Both the position numbers and the translations under genes were made by a program. This document shows, piece after piece, positions 1 through 10,655 of a stretch of 64,000 bases of DNA. The notes below the pieces were generated by a model, which saw only the letters and a program-made list of their open reading frames with translations, was not told where the DNA came from and ran no database searches. This DNA is from Fidelibacterota bacterium (GTDB taxonomy: Bacteria > Fidelibacterota > Marinisomatia > Marinisomatales > TCS55): contig JABGZQ010000066.1 in the NCBI GenBank assembly GCA_018674655.1, forward strand, positions 97,822 to 161,821, in the 5' to 3' direction. The stretch's first letter is position 1. Each line of letters starts with the position of its first letter.

Positions 1-655
<655 letters not shown>

Positions 656-1354
656 TTAAATCCTTTCAAGCTGTTTTAAATCATCAATAACATCAATCCC
701 CTTGGTCACTTTATCTGTCAGAATCACTTTAATTGGTATCCCGTTATCCAATGCTCTATATTGTTCCAAATTCAATAATCGCTCATTATCAGATGGTTCT
801 AATTCTGTGTATTTTTTTAAAGTGGATTTTCGATATGCATAAATTCCCATATGATGGTAATAGCCCCCCAGCTCATGGTGAATAGGCTCACGTCTGAAGT
901 TCACCGCAAACCCAGCTTCATCGAGCAATACTTTTACCGCATTTACATCCATGATTTTTTCTACGTCCATATCTTTACCTGCAACTGTAGCCATTTCAAT
1001 TGTTTCATCTTCAAACTGTTGTACCAATTCATCAATTAGGAGGGGGGGTATCGTGGGCTCATCTCCTTGAATATTCACCACCACATCTGCTTCAATATCA
1101 GCCACGGCTTCCTGAATTCGATCTGTCCCTGAAACATGGTTATCCGAAGTCATAATCGTTTTTACTTTCCAATCGTTGAGTACTTTATTGGTTTCATCTG
1201 CATCAATCGCTACGATAACATCTTCTAATAATTGGGATTTTTTCGCTCGTTCATAAACATGAACAACCATGGGTTTCCCATCGATGAGATGTAGAATTTT
1301 TTTGGGGAAACGGTTGGAATGGAGCCGTGCCGGAATCACACCTATGGCTTTCAT
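656..1354 (-). CDS. kdsB: 3-deoxy-manno-octulosonate cytidylyltransferase
   Basis: Activates Kdo with CTP to form CMP-Kdo for lipopolysaccharide inner-core assembly in the cytoplasm. About 232 residues, close to the usual 245-255. The N-terminal nucleotide-binding signature IPARLHSNRFPKKIL is present, as is the NIQGDEP motif near residue 95 and the conserved NFRREPI segment near residue 150. Two starts are possible: a TTG at 1357 and an ATG at 1354. The ATG is preferred because a GGAGGGGG ribosome-binding site lies about 6 bases upstream of it. It is the first gene of a kdsB-pyrG unit. Its presence implies a Gram-negative outer membrane with Kdo-containing LPS. Confidence 0.96.
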   Translation of the reverse strand: MKAIGVIPARLHSNRFPKKILHLIDGKPMVVHVYERAKKSQLLEDVIVAIDADETNKVLNDWKVKTIMTSDNHVSGTDRIQEAVADIEADVVVNIQGDEPTIPPLLIDELVQQFEDETIEMATVAGKDMDVEKIMDVNAVKVLLDEAGFAVNFRREPIHHELGGYYHHMGIYAYRKSTLKKYTELEPSDNERLLNLEQYRALDNGIPIKVILTDKVTKGIDVIDDLKQLERI

Positions 1355-1521
1355 CAAGATCCCCCTCCCGTACTGTATAGAGGCAAAGGTGGGACGAATG
1401 TGAAATGCACCCGATGTTCCTCAATCTTGTACCTATGGCTTAACATTATCTAATTGTATGAAAAATATTGGGGAAATTTAGGTGAACCATCTTGCCTCCA
1501 CAAGCAGGTTCAGAGAAGATT

Positions 1522-2778
1522 TTATTCGAATCTCAGAGATTCGATAGGATCCAAATTCGCAGCGCGATAAGCAGGGTAAATCCCAAAACCGATACCGATA
1601 AAAGAACAGACCGCCATACCGTAAAAGGCCCAATCCATGGGGATCACGGCGGGGACTTTAAGGAGGAGGGCAATGAGGTTCCCCCCGGCAATCCCTAGAA
1701 TAACACCCACAATGCCACCGAACTGGCTTAAGAAAATGGCCTCCATGAGAAACTGGGTGAGAATATCTCGTTTTGTAGCGCCAATGGCCTTTCGGACGCC
1801 GATCTCCTTGATCCGATCCGTGACGGAAACGAGCATAATATTCATAATGCCGATCCCGGCCACAAGTAACGCAATAACGCTTACGGCACCGGCAAACAAT
1901 TTGATTCCACCAGTAAAACCGGCAAATGTGTCCATGAGTTCTTCGTTGGAAATAATTTCAAAATCATTCTCTTCTTTGGGTGGCACCTTGCGAATAACAC
2001 GCATCAGACCAATCACTTCATCCATGGTTTTTTCATACAATTCAGTCGATTCTGCTTCAACATTGATACCTAAGGATGTCCATCGATTAGAAAACCGTTG
2101 GATATAAACTGAAATCGGAATCATTACAAAATAATCCTGGCTCTGACCGAAAGCTTGTCCTTTTCTTTCCGTAATACCAATGACTGTATAATCCAGTCCT
2201 TTAATTTGAATGACCTTCCCAATGGGATCTTCAAAGGGAAACAGGATATCAGCCAAATCTGGCCCAAGGATGGTAACGCTGCGATAAAAACGAATATCAT
2301 CTTCCATAAAATTTCGTCCATCTGCCAGATATGTTTTGAATGAACGCAAGCCCCACTCATCCACACCGGACAATTCTGCTGTTTTCTTTAATCGTTTATC
2401 TTTATACTGAATATTTCTTTCACCGGTCCCATCTACTACACTGACCTGCCGTGGTAATTTTGCACGTTGCTTTAGTTCTTCATAATGGGTATATAGAATG
2501 TTTTTCCGTTTCCGGATTTTATTATTTCCTGGACCATGAATTTGTATAGCAGGTGCTTTTTGAACCATAAAAGTATTGGTACCAAAAATATCGAGTTGTG
2601 AATTCACAGAAGATTCCAAGGTTCGAATGGCAGTCATAACACCAATTACGGAGAATACACCAATACTGATACCGAGTAAAGTCAGAATCGATCGAAGTTT
2701 GTTTTGACGAATGGATTCGATGGCCATTCGAAAACTTTCTTTAATCGTATTTTTTAAATGTGATTGCTTGGCCATCAC
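1522..2778 (-). CDS. MacB-like ABC transporter permease, second copy
   Basis: Inner-membrane permease of a MacB/FtsX-type ABC system, 418 residues. One membrane segment lies near residues 28-50, followed by a large periplasmic MacB_PCD-type domain (about 55-285). Three C-terminal membrane segments (about 290-318, 345-375, 383-405) follow. The conserved coupling-helix stretch [19 protein letters not shown] sits between the second and third segments. It overlaps the upstream permease gene by four bases (ATGA). It is a paralogue of that neighbour, so the transporter is probably a heterodimer served by the single ATPase gene. The substrate cannot be told; MacB systems move macrolides, peptides, lipids or siderophores outward. 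Confidence 0.93.
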   Translation of the reverse strand: MMAKQSHLKNTIKESFRMAIESIRQNKLRSILTLLGISIGVFSVIGVMTAIRTLESSVNSQLDIFGTNTFMVQKAPAIQIHGPGNNKIRKRKNILYTHYEELKQRAKLPRQVSVVDGTGERNIQYKDKRLKKTAELSGVDEWGLRSFKTYLADGRNFMEDDIRFYRSVTILGPDLADILFPFEDPIGKVIQIKGLDYTVIGITERKGQAFGQSQDYFVMIPISVYIQRFSNRWTSLGINVEAESTELYEKTMDEVIGLMRVIRKVPPKEENDFEIISNEELMDTFAGFTGGIKLFAGAVSVIALLVAGIGIMNIMLVSVTDRIKEIGVRKAIGATKRDILTQFLMEAIFLSQFGGIVGVILGIAGGNLIALLLKVPAVIPMDWAFYGMAVCSFIGIGFGIYPAYRAANLDPIESLRFE

Positions 2779-3992
2779 TCGTATCGCAGTGCATCAATGG
2801 GATCTAATCGAGCAGCTTGATAAGAAGGAATCAATCCGGATACGATACCAATTACAACGCTGAGAATAATGGATCCAATGGCCAATCCCACTGGCATTGA
2901 TGAGGGGAAAAACTGGTTAATAAGGAGACTCAATCCCCCGGCCAATCCCATCCCAACCAATCCGGCAATAAGACAAATTAAAACCGCCTCCATGAGGAAT
3001 TGTCCTAAAATCATAGACTGTGTTGCGCCCAATGCTTTCCGGACACCAATTTCTTTCGTTCGTTCCTTCACCGATACAAACATAATATTCATGATGCCGA
3101 TTCCACCTACAATCAAAGATAGTGCCGTAATAAATAAACCTGTGCCACCGATTGCCAATTTAATTGCTTTATATTGTGCTTCCATGGTGGCCGATTGATT
3201 GATGGCAAAATCATCTTTTTCCATGGGTTTTAGCCCACGTATTTGTCGCATAACGCCATAGATTTCTTCTTTTGCTTCATCATAATTATCCGTATTCACC
3301 TTGACTCTCACATTCATCCATCCTCGACGAGAAAATAAGCGCTGAAAGGTGCCAAATGGTAAGACAGCTTGATTATCCAAACTGAACATTCCCATAAATT
3401 TCCCCTGCTTTTTAAGTACACCAACCACTCGAAATTTATGTGAACCAATTTTGACATATTTATCAATGGGGTCTTCATCTGTGAATAGGGCATCAGCCAC
3501 ATCCCCACCAATGATCATTACCCGAGCACCCGATCGATTTTCCCCGTCAGTAAAATATCGCCCTGTTATCACGTCTGCCGATTCGTTTGTAGCCATATAT
3601 TCCGGCGTGGTTCCAAAAAATCGAGTATCAATTCGTTTGTCGCCTCGAAAAATACTCCCTCCCCGCTCTGCCATTGGCGCAACCGCCGCAACAAATTGAG
3701 ATTTCTCCCGAAGTTGTTCCACATAATCTTCTTTAATTCGGGGACGATTTCTCAACTCCCACCAATCCATATCACCACCAAACCAATCCATTCGACTGAT
3801 AATCAAGACATCCCGGCTAAGGAAAGACATACTTTTTTCAAAGGTACGATCTAATCCAGAAATAAGGGTGCCCATCAACGTCACCGATAAAACACCAATT
3901 ACAATACCAAGAGCGGTTAAAATTGAACGAGATTTATTCCCGAAGATTGAACCCAGAGAAATGCGCAAATTCTCCCAAAAAAGTGATATCAA
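2775..3992 (-). CDS. MacB-like ABC transporter permease, first copy
   Basis: Permease of 405 residues with the same plan as the downstream copy. There is an N-terminal membrane helix (about 20-45), a periplasmic MacB_PCD-like domain, then three helices forming the FtsX domain (about 275-305, 330-360, 370-395). The motif [19 protein letters not shown] is the coupling region. The gene overlaps the ATPase by four bases upstream and the second permease by four bases downstream, so all three are translated as one block. The ATPase domain is a separate protein here, unlike classical MacB, in which it is fused to the permease. Confidence 0.93.
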   Translation of the reverse strand: MISLFWENLRISLGSIFGNKSRSILTALGIVIGVLSVTLMGTLISGLDRTFEKSMSFLSRDVLIISRMDWFGGDMDWWELRNRPRIKEDYVEQLREKSQFVAAVAPMAERGGSIFRGDKRIDTRFFGTTPEYMATNESADVITGRYFTDGENRSGARVMIIGGDVADALFTDEDPIDKYVKIGSHKFRVVGVLKKQGKFMGMFSLDNQAVLPFGTFQRLFSRRGWMNVRVKVNTDNYDEAKEEIYGVMRQIRGLKPMEKDDFAINQSATMEAQYKAIKLAIGGTGLFITALSLIVGGIGIMNIMFVSVKERTKEIGVRKALGATQSMILGQFLMEAVLICLIAGLVGMGLAGGLSLLINQFFPSSMPVGLAIGSIILSVVIGIVSGLIPSYQAARLDPIDALRYE

Positions 3993-4696
3993 GTGGATAC
4001 CTGTCTTTTTTTAGTCACTTTTTTATCCACTTTTATTTTTCCATCAAATAGGTGAATCGTTCGATCCGCATGGTCGGCAATATATTCTTCATGGGTGACC
4101 AATATAATTGTATTACCACCCGAATGGAGTTTGTCTAATATCTTCATAATTTCGACACCACTTTTAGAATCCAAGTTCCCAGTAGGTTCATCTGCTAAAA
4201 TAATAGATGGATCATTCACCAAGGCCCGGGCAATGGCAACCCGTTGACGCTGTCCACCTGAAAGTTCATTGGGCTTGTGATGCATCCGCTCTTCTAATCC
4301 TACGGAAATGAGCGCTATTTTGGCTTTTTCGATTCTGTCATTCTTAGTCATATTTGCATAAATTAATGGGACTTCTACATTTCGAAGGGCAGTGGCTTTC
4401 GGGAGTAAATTAAACGTCTGGAACACAAATCCGATTTTTCGATTCCGAATAGATGCTAATTGATTATCATCCATTTTATGGACGAGTTCACCTTCAAATT
4501 CGTAGATGCCTTCTGTGGGCGTATCCAAACAGCCGATCATATTCATTAATGTTGATTTTCCCGAGCCGGACGGTCCCATAATAGAGATATATTCATTTGG
4601 ATTGATAATAAGATCAACGCCATCCAATGCACGAACCACTTCACCGCCCACATCATAATGACGTTTAATCTCTTTTAATGAAATTAGATCAGCCAT
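3989..4696 (-). CDS. ABC transporter ATP-binding protein (MacB/LolD type)
   Basis: Cytoplasmic ATPase that powers the two permeases encoded just downstream. Of 235 residues, the Walker A motif GPSGSGKST is at 41-49, the Q-loop [10 protein letters not shown] is near 90, the signature [15 protein letters not shown] is near 144-158 and Walker [14 protein letters not shown] follows near 165. The switch histidine is in LVTHEEY. All catalytic residues are intact. It starts two bases after the stop of the MacA-like gene and overlaps the first permease by four bases. The LolD/MacB subfamily assignment rests on the [10 protein letters not shown] motif and on the neighbours. Confidence 0.95.
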   Translation of the reverse strand: MADLISLKEIKRHYDVGGEVVRALDGVDLIINPNEYISIMGPSGSGKSTLMNMIGCLDTPTEGIYEFEGELVHKMDDNQLASIRNRKIGFVFQTFNLLPKATALRNVEVPLIYANMTKNDRIEKAKIALISVGLEERMHHKPNELSGGQRQRVAIARALVNDPSIILADEPTGNLDSKSGVEIMKILDKLHSGGNTIILVTHEEYIADHADRTIHLFDGKIKVDKKVTKKRQVST

Positions 4697-4698
4697 AA

Positions 4699-6066
4699 TT
4701 ATTGCTTTGAATCTGAATCTTCGGATTCACTTCTAGAACCACCAATTTGAATCTTAAATCCTTTTTTCTTATCTTTACCATCTTTATCTGTGGTTACCGC
4801 CTTATTATGAGCCAAATCTTTACTGATTGCACGATAGCTACCAGTAACTATTTCTTCTCCTTCATCGATGCCACTGAGTACTTCGTAATGGGTTTCAGAA
4901 GAAATCCCCACTTTAACAGGACGGATATGAACCACTTTTCCATCTTTGGATGCTTTTTTCTTTTTACCTTTTTTGTCATCCAATTCAGATAATTTTCCAT
5001 CTCGAAGGACGCCGCCAGGTTTATCGGAAACTATAAATACCAATTCTTCCATTTTCTTCGCTTTTGGTTTTTTGGTACCATCTGAGCCTTTTCCTTTCCC
5101 AAAGGTCGTTTTTTCAGAGCCTTCTGGACGAACGGTCAAGCTCTGGATTGGTATGGCCAACACTTTATCTTTTTTATCCGTTATAATATTGGCGGTGGCA
5201 CTCATACCGGGACGTATCCCGTCCGGCACTTGTATCATCCGAATTTTGACTTCAAAATTTGTCACTTGCTCTGCAGACCCAACTGAAGATGTTTGAGCCA
5301 TATGGGCAATTTCACTTACAAGGCCATAAAATACCGTATCCTGAAACGCATCAATTTCAATTTCTGTAGTATCCCCTTGGGAGACAGAAACCACATCATT
5401 CTCATTCACATCTACAATGACTTCCATAAGATTTAAATCCGCTATTATCATGAGTACTTCAGCTTGAAACATGCCTCCCACTGCCATTTCACCCACTTCT
5501 TTATTCACTGCGGTGACAATTCCATCCTGCGGTGAAACAATTCGCGCTTTGTTTAAATCATCTTCTCTCGATTCAAGACTAGATTTTGCTTGCGCCAGAG
5601 CGCTATTTGCTATTTCATATGAGGCTTGAATCGCTTCTAACTCCTGATCAGAAGCCAGATTTTGTTCATACATTGATTCGACACGTTTCTTGCTGGCCAA
5701 TTCTTGCTTTAACCGTGCTTTGGCCGATCGAACTGAAGAGGAAGCGGAATTATAATTGGATAATAATTGTTTTCGATCCAATGTAATCAAGTGCTGACCT
5801 TTTTTCACGTGATCCCCTTCTTCTACCGTAATGGTATCAATCCATGCTGATGAAGTGGCACTGATTTTTACTTCGGTTTCAGGTTGGATTTTCCCACTGG
5901 CATTCACTTTATGTATAATCGTTTGCCGCACCACTTTTTCCGTTTCCACTTTGATAGCATCATCATCTTTTTTTCCCAGACTTACCGCAATCAGTATGGC
6001 GAGTAATACGCCGCCGCCGCCAAAAATGAGCCATTTTTTCTTTTTAGTTAATTTTTCCTTAGCCAC
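4699..6066 (-). CDS. MacA-like periplasmic adaptor (membrane fusion protein)
   Basis: HlyD/MacA-family adaptor that bridges the inner-membrane ABC complex and the TolC-like channel; 455 residues. One N-terminal membrane helix (about 12-31) follows a Lys-rich start. A split lipoyl domain (about 60-95 and 175-205) flanks an alpha-hairpin (about 95-175), and beta-barrel and membrane-proximal domains follow. Two Lys/Gly-rich insertions (about 325-345 and 375-395) are unusual for the family. The start is GTG at 6066, with GAGGAG about 6 bases upstream. It is preceded by the TolC-like gene (16-base gap) and followed by the ATPase gene. Confidence 0.93.
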   Translation of the reverse strand: MAKEKLTKKKKWLIFGGGGVLLAILIAVSLGKKDDDAIKVETEKVVRQTIIHKVNASGKIQPETEVKISATSSAWIDTITVEEGDHVKKGQHLITLDRKQLLSNYNSASSSVRSAKARLKQELASKKRVESMYEQNLASDQELEAIQASYEIANSALAQAKSSLESREDDLNKARIVSPQDGIVTAVNKEVGEMAVGGMFQAEVLMIIADLNLMEVIVDVNENDVVSVSQGDTTEIEIDAFQDTVFYGLVSEIAHMAQTSSVGSAEQVTNFEVKIRMIQVPDGIRPGMSATANIITDKKDKVLAIPIQSLTVRPEGSEKTTFGKGKGSDGTKKPKAKKMEELVFIVSDKPGGVLRDGKLSELDDKKGKKKKASKDGKVVHIRPVKVGISSETHYEVLSGIDEGEEIVTGSYRAISKDLAHNKAVTTDKDGKDKKKGFKIQIGGSRSESEDSDSKQ

Positions 6067-6082
6067 TATTTTCTCCTCTAAC

Positions 6083-7393
6083 TTATTTATTCGTATCCAG
6101 TGTACCCAAAAGGGCTTTTAAATTTGCTTGTTCAATATAAGCGTCATATTTTGAACGAATCAGAGATGACCTCGCCCGTACTACCGAAACCTGCGCATCC
6201 AACACTTCTAAAATAATTGTAGATCCTTGGGTATATCTCACCTGCGCCAGTTTTAAATCTTCCTCTGCAGAAATGAGAACAGTTTCATTGATTGGGATAA
6301 TTTCCTGGTAATTATTCAATTGATCAACCATACTTTGCAATTGGACGGATAGATCTTGTAGTTGGATCAAATATTCCGATTCTTGTTTATCCACAGCAAT
6401 CTTCGCCTGTTGAATTCGAGTGCTGATACTATTTCCTGAAAATATTGGAACAGAAATAGACACTCCCGTATTCATTCGTTTTTGATCATTAAAACTGTTA
6501 GTAATTGCATCGCCAAGATTTTTTGCACTGCCGGAATAACTGGCATTTGCACTAATGGTGGGCAAACGAGATCCTTTGGCAATTTTTGCACTAAGTTCTG
6601 CGCTTGTGATTTGATATTGTTTTGCTTTAACGCTTGGATTAAATTTTTGAATCAGTTCAAATCCAGTATCAAATTCAGGAACAATTTCCAAAGGTGTTTC
6701 CACTTCTACTGCAGAAAAATCTTGATCTGAGCCAACTAACCCCATGGTATTTTTCAATGTTCGATATGCGTTTTGTAGGTTTGCATCATTATTGATTACA
6801 TCTACCCTGGCTTGACCAAAACGAACTTCTGCTTTTAGCAGATCCGTCTTTTTTGCTGAACCTAATTCATATTTTTGTTCTGCCAATGCCAACTGCTGTT
6901 GGGAACTCATGAGATTAGATCGAGCCACATCTAATAGCTGGGAAGCTTTAAGGTAATTAAAATAAGCTGAATGTACATTTCGAATTATATTGGTAATTAC
7001 TTGACGGTCAAATTGTTCTGCAATTCGATAACTGTTTTTTGCTTGCCGAATTGTATTCCACCACACACCACCATCATAAATATTCTGCGAAAGTGAAATG
7101 CTGGAAGATGCACTAGTTTGACTACTGATTTTATCCAATGTTAACTCTCCAGTTTCAGAATTAAATCCTCCAGTCTGTGCGGGAAACCGAGATTCGCTCA
7201 TATTTCCAGAAAACCGAATTGAGGGCAAAATCCTACTGTAAGAGCCTTTAACACCTTGTCTGGATGATTGTAAATCCAATGCCGATGTTTTCAACGCTTC
7301 CTTGTTCTCTAAAGCAATTTCAATCGCTTCCACCAGAGAATAGGTTTGACTAATCCCAATGGTAAAAGGGATCATAAATAATAATCGTTTAAT
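6083..7393 (-). CDS. TolC-family outer membrane efflux protein
   Basis: Outer-membrane/periplasmic channel component of the tripartite pump, about 436 residues, with the repeated helical TolC architecture (for example [26 protein letters not shown] helices near the C terminus). The first in-frame ATG is at 7375, but starting there would remove the charged part of the signal peptide. Reading upstream without a stop gives I-I-K-R-L-L-F before that Met, and an AAAGGA ribosome-binding site lies 7-10 bases before two ATT codons (7396 and 7393). With an ATT start the signal peptide [16 protein letters not shown] is normal. I therefore extend the gene to 7393. The alternative is a base error turning ATG into ATT. 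Confidence 0.9.
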   Translation of the reverse strand: MKRLLFMIPFTIGISQTYSLVEAIEIALENKEALKTSALDLQSSRQGVKGSYSRILPSIRFSGNMSESRFPAQTGGFNSETGELTLDKISSQTSASSSISLSQNIYDGGVWWNTIRQAKNSYRIAEQFDRQVITNIIRNVHSAYFNYLKASQLLDVARSNLMSSQQQLALAEQKYELGSAKKTDLLKAEVRFGQARVDVINNDANLQNAYRTLKNTMGLVGSDQDFSAVEVETPLEIVPEFDTGFELIQKFNPSVKAKQYQITSAELSAKIAKGSRLPTISANASYSGSAKNLGDAITNSFNDQKRMNTGVSISVPIFSGNSISTRIQQAKIAVDKQESEYLIQLQDLSVQLQSMVDQLNNYQEIIPINETVLISAEEDLKLAQVRYTQGSTIILEVLDAQVSVVRARSSLIRSKYDAYIEQANLKALLGTLDTNK

Positions 7394-7410
7394 AATTGTT
7401 AAGTCCTTTC

Positions 7411-8124
7411 TTATCCAAACATGCCTGAAACACCTGCGCTAATTCCCGCAAATACGATCAAACCAAATATCCATAAACCTGTCATAACGGTTAATGATGT
7501 TTTGGTCGTTTTATTATAAATAATACCAATTCCCACAGCCATGAGGAATACACGCCAGAAAGCAAATATATCCAACCCTGCAAGAAAACTGTTAATAAAA
7601 TCTCCCTGTTCACCAATTCCCAAGGCACCCAATCCCGTAAAAATCATCATATTGTCAGAAATATACTGAATAGGTGTTTTGATGATATATTCAATAACCG
7701 ATGGCATATAAGCAAATGCACTTAATGTAAATATTTGACCATATTTTCCGCCACCCCCTAAAAATAAATTAGCAGTCAGCATGGCAAACAGAGACCAAAA
7801 GGCGATCCGCATGGGCCAAGAGATTGCCATACTTACATAAGTAAAAATGGCACTCATACCTGTTTCTGAATAAACCCTATCGTATTGGTTTGAAAGTATT
7901 TCATCTTTTTGCTCTTCAGAAATCTGCGTATTCCCTTCGATGCTTTTTTCAATTTGTTCCCACTGCATATCCGCAATTAAATCCTGAAGCACAAACCCGG
8001 AAACCAACGCCAAACCCATGAGTAAGGCAATGGGCATTAAGGCTTGTTTCAAGTTAAATTCTTTAACGATGGTTTCGAATGTTTCACCGGGTGCGGTGAT
8101 AGCATTAATCATTGTTCCAAACAT
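7411..8124 (-). CDS. Yip1-family integral membrane protein
   Basis: Polytopic membrane protein of 237 residues resembling the Yip1/YIPF domain family. The N terminus has the family-typical APGETFETIVKE amphipathic stretch, followed by about five hydrophobic helices (near 30-50, 90-115, 120-145, 165-200, 210-235). Its function in bacteria is unknown. In FCB genomes such genes often sit next to MacAB-TolC-like transporters, and here its stop codon lies just upstream of the TolC-like gene's ribosome-binding site, so it is probably the first gene of the efflux operon. An AGGAG ribosome-binding site precedes the ATG. Confidence 0.8.
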   Translation of the reverse strand: MFGTMINAITAPGETFETIVKEFNLKQALMPIALLMGLALVSGFVLQDLIADMQWEQIEKSIEGNTQISEEQKDEILSNQYDRVYSETGMSAIFTYVSMAISWPMRIAFWSLFAMLTANLFLGGGGKYGQIFTLSAFAYMPSVIEYIIKTPIQYISDNMMIFTGLGALGIGEQGDFINSFLAGLDIFAFWRVFLMAVGIGIIYNKTTKTSLTVMTGLWIFGLIVFAGISAGVSGMFG

Positions 8125-8200
8125 TCTATTCTCCTACCTCTATTATGATAAAATATCTAAGACCTGCCACGTTTTAGACTCAAAAATGTTCCTTTGGTTG

Positions 8201-8425
8201 TCAATCATTTTCATTTTTTTCATCTGCTTCATATTCCAAGATATCCCCCGGTTGACAACCCAATTCTTTGCATATTTTTTCTAATGTTGAAAACCGTACT
8301 GCTTTGGCTTTTTCCGTTTTCAAAATGGACAAATTTGCCTGGGTGATACCGATCTGTTCTGCAAGATCTCCCAGGGAAATTTTCCGCCGGGCCATCATTA
8401 CGTCTAAATTGATGCGGATGCCCAT
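8201..8425 (-). CDS. Small XRE-family helix-turn-helix regulator (YozG-like)
   Basis: A 74-residue DNA-binding protein made almost entirely of a Cro/CI-type helix-turn-helix: KISLGDLAEQIGITQANLSILKTEKA, then FSTLEKICKELGCQPGDILEYE. The closing phrase on low-complexity recruitment (CQPGDILEY) is typical of the YozG/YdaS-like small XRE group. Its ATG overlaps the stop of the DUF2975 gene by one base (TAATG), so the two are co-translated. Small XRE regulators next to DUF2975 membrane proteins are a recurring pair; the regulator presumably controls its own unit, but no target is visible in the sequence. Confidence 0.9.
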   Translation of the reverse strand: MGIRINLDVMMARRKISLGDLAEQIGITQANLSILKTEKAKAVRFSTLEKICKELGCQPGDILEYEADEKNEND

Positions 8426-9054
8426 TAAACCGTGAGTTCCTGCTCTTCTTTCATTTCTGCTCCAATACGAAATGCTTCACCAATTACAATAATGACCATG
8501 GCCACCAATAAAAGACTCAAATTAAAATGAACGGATGATGACAGTACAATCGAATCGAATAAAAGTCTTGGCGTAATAAATATATTGAGCAAGATATCAT
8601 GAAAAAAATCAAAGACACCGATTATAAGTATAGAAAGGCCGATCCATCGCAGCCTGTTTCCATTTTTCATATTAAAAGGATCACCCTTCCCGACAGATCT
8701 TACCAGTTGCCGTAATAATATTAATATCCAAATGATAAACCCAAAAATACTAAATCTTATCAGCTTAACTGGAATAAGTAACCATTCCGGTGTGGGAGAT
8801 TCAATAAGAGCCAATGCTTGCGCTTTTGTAATCTTAACAGGAAGTTCCCTACCTGAAAACTCCGCCACACCTTCTTCTTCAACATTAAAATGAACTGGGT
8901 AGAATAATTTTGTTGTTTGATCTGTAATCCCGAATACGGGTCCAGCCAACAACATCAAAAAACGATAGACAATATATATCGCCAACAATACGGTGATTGC
9001 TGTAATTAACCAGTCTGTAATTTTAACAAATAAATGAACGCGATGCTCTGACAT
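8425..9054 (-). CDS. DUF2975-family membrane protein
   Basis: Membrane protein of 209 residues with four predicted helices (about 12-35, 95-115, 135-155, 170-195) and a periplasmic loop between the first two. The layout and the pairing with a downstream YozG-like regulator match the DUF2975 family. The function is not established. It overlaps the regulator gene by one base. The pair stands between the CCA-adding enzyme and the Yip1/efflux operon and may be independent of both. Confidence 0.8.
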   Translation of the reverse strand: MSEHRVHLFVKITDWLITAITVLLAIYIVYRFLMLLAGPVFGITDQTTKLFYPVHFNVEEEGVAEFSGRELPVKITKAQALALIESPTPEWLLIPVKLIRFSIFGFIIWILILLRQLVRSVGKGDPFNMKNGNRLRWIGLSILIIGVFDFFHDILLNIFITPRLLFDSIVLSSSVHFNLSLLLVAMVIIVIGEAFRIGAEMKEEQELTV

Positions 9055-9119
9055 AGCCCTAATCCTTTAATTAACGGGGCCGATTTTATAACTTATAACT
9101 TATTAATATCAATAAATAT

Positions 9120-10544
9120 TTATTGTTTTTCGATATATTGATCCTTTATCTCCATAAAATACGCAAAAGCAGCCTCATAGGTATTATCAATTTTTTCATC
9201 TAATATTGCATCTTCAATGGCTTTTTTTATGAGTCCCACCACTCGCCCTTCTTTCAATCCGCATTCAGCCATAATTTCTTCCCCCCGGACGGGCGATTGG
9301 AACGCCTTTAGAGAATCTCGTTCATATACATCCTTCATCTTGGTTTCGACCCGTTCAAAATTTCCCATATACTTTTTTACTCTGCGGGGATTCTTCGTGG
9401 TTATATCGGCGCGGCAAAGGGTGAGCAAATCATCCAAATCTTCGCCTGCAGCCACCATAACCCGCCGAATTGCGGAATCGGTAATTTCTTTCTTCGCCAA
9501 TGCAATGGGACGTAAATGAAGTAGCGTGAGTTTTTTCAAATAATCTTTCAATTCGTTGGACAGTTTCATTCGTCTAGCCACTTTATTCAACATTCGTTCT
9601 CCCACCGCGTCGTGGCCATGAAATGTGTATCCTTTCAGCTTATCAATGCGTCGCGTTTTGGGCTTCGCAATATCATGAACAAGGGCCGCAAACCGCAGTT
9701 CCATTTTATCTGAAAGCTGAGCCCCATTATCCACCACTTGCATGGTATGCTGGAATATATCTTTATGGTGCCATTCTCCAGTTTGATCCATACCAACCAT
9801 GACATGAATCTCCGGGAAAATAAATTCCATTAAACCCACTTTTTGCAGGATATTTAACCCAACCGATGGTTTGGATGTCGATAATATTTTGGTGAATTCA
9901 GTTGTAATTCTTTCTTGAGAAACTATATTGATTCGGTTTGCCTGACGTTTCATGGATTCAAAACATTGGTCTTCTATTCTTAACCCAAGGCCAGACGCAA
10001 AATATGCGGCGCGCATCATCCGCAATGGGTCCTCAGAAAATGTTTCATCCGGATCCAGCGGCGTAACCAATTGCTTTGCCATTAAATCTTTGACACCGTT
10101 ATAAGGATCGTGAAGTTTACCAAATTGATCGGGAAGCAAACCCATAGCCATGGCATTTACTGTAAAATCCCGTCTCAAGAGATCACCCTTCAAATCAGTA
10201 TAAACAATTTCTTTTGGCTTTCTGGAATCATCATTATATGATTCTTCTCTTGCAGCGGCCACTTCTATCGGGATAGGCCGAGAAGGAATATGAGCTGTAG
10301 AAAATTTTGGGAATTGAATCACTTTTTTGATTCCCATATTTTTAGCTATTATTTTGGCAAATTCAATACCATCGCCAATGACCATAAGGTCAATTTCTTT
10401 TAATTTTCGATTTAGAAATAAATCGCGGACAACACCCCCAACAACATACACCTCTTTGTTACAAGTAGCGGCAATTTCTCCTATTTTTTCGAGGATTAAT
10501 CGCGGCTTCGGTTGGGAATCGAGTAAATGTTGAATGTTTGCCAT
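9120..10544 (-). CDS. cca: CCA-adding tRNA nucleotidyltransferase / poly(A) polymerase family with HD domain
   Basis: Class II nucleotidyltransferase (474 residues) that completes tRNA 3' ends with CCA. The head domain has VGGVVRDLFL near residue 35, then the metal-binding motif, which reads E-I-D instead of the common D-x-D (KEIDLMV near 53). The RRDFTVNAMAMG motif is near 130. A C-terminal HD phosphohydrolase domain is present (HKDIFQHTMQ near 263 and AALVHDIAKP near 290), as in the bacterial CCA enzymes with 2',3'-phosphatase activity. A poly(A) polymerase role cannot be excluded from sequence alone. It is a single gene, divergent from the DUF4835 gene. Confidence 0.9.
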   Translation of the reverse strand: MANIQHLLDSQPKPRLILEKIGEIAATCNKEVYVVGGVVRDLFLNRKLKEIDLMVIGDGIEFAKIIAKNMGIKKVIQFPKFSTAHIPSRPIPIEVAAAREESYNDDSRKPKEIVYTDLKGDLLRRDFTVNAMAMGLLPDQFGKLHDPYNGVKDLMAKQLVTPLDPDETFSEDPLRMMRAAYFASGLGLRIEDQCFESMKRQANRINIVSQERITTEFTKILSTSKPSVGLNILQKVGLMEFIFPEIHVMVGMDQTGEWHHKDIFQHTMQVVDNGAQLSDKMELRFAALVHDIAKPKTRRIDKLKGYTFHGHDAVGERMLNKVARRMKLSNELKDYLKKLTLLHLRPIALAKKEITDSAIRRVMVAAGEDLDDLLTLCRADITTKNPRRVKKYMGNFERVETKMKDVYERDSLKAFQSPVRGEEIMAECGLKEGRVVGLIKKAIEDAILDEKIDNTYEAAFAYFMEIKDQYIEKQ

Positions 10545-10655
10545 TCTTAAAATTAATACAATTTTGGTAAAGGCATAGCATACCGAAGTTTTGTTACGTT
10601 ACAGTAATATTTATCCATCCTTTTTTCCTTAGAAAAATCATCCTATTTTCCAGCC

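Noticed and set aside
1358..1521. Possible tRNA or small RNA in the gap before the efflux operon end
   Set aside because: No GGTTCRA T-loop, no cloverleaf arms and no terminator were found; I see nothing definable in these 164 bases.
1526..1544. Perfect 9+1+9 inverted repeat TCGAATCTC-A-GAGATTCGA at the 3' end of the second MacB-like permease
   Set aside because: It lies within the last codons and is not followed by a T-run on the minus strand, so I do not call it a terminator.
1637..2107. A 156-codon open frame on the plus strand opposite the permease
   Set aside because: It is antisense to a well-supported MacB-like gene, has no recognisable domain and reads as a codon-bias shadow.
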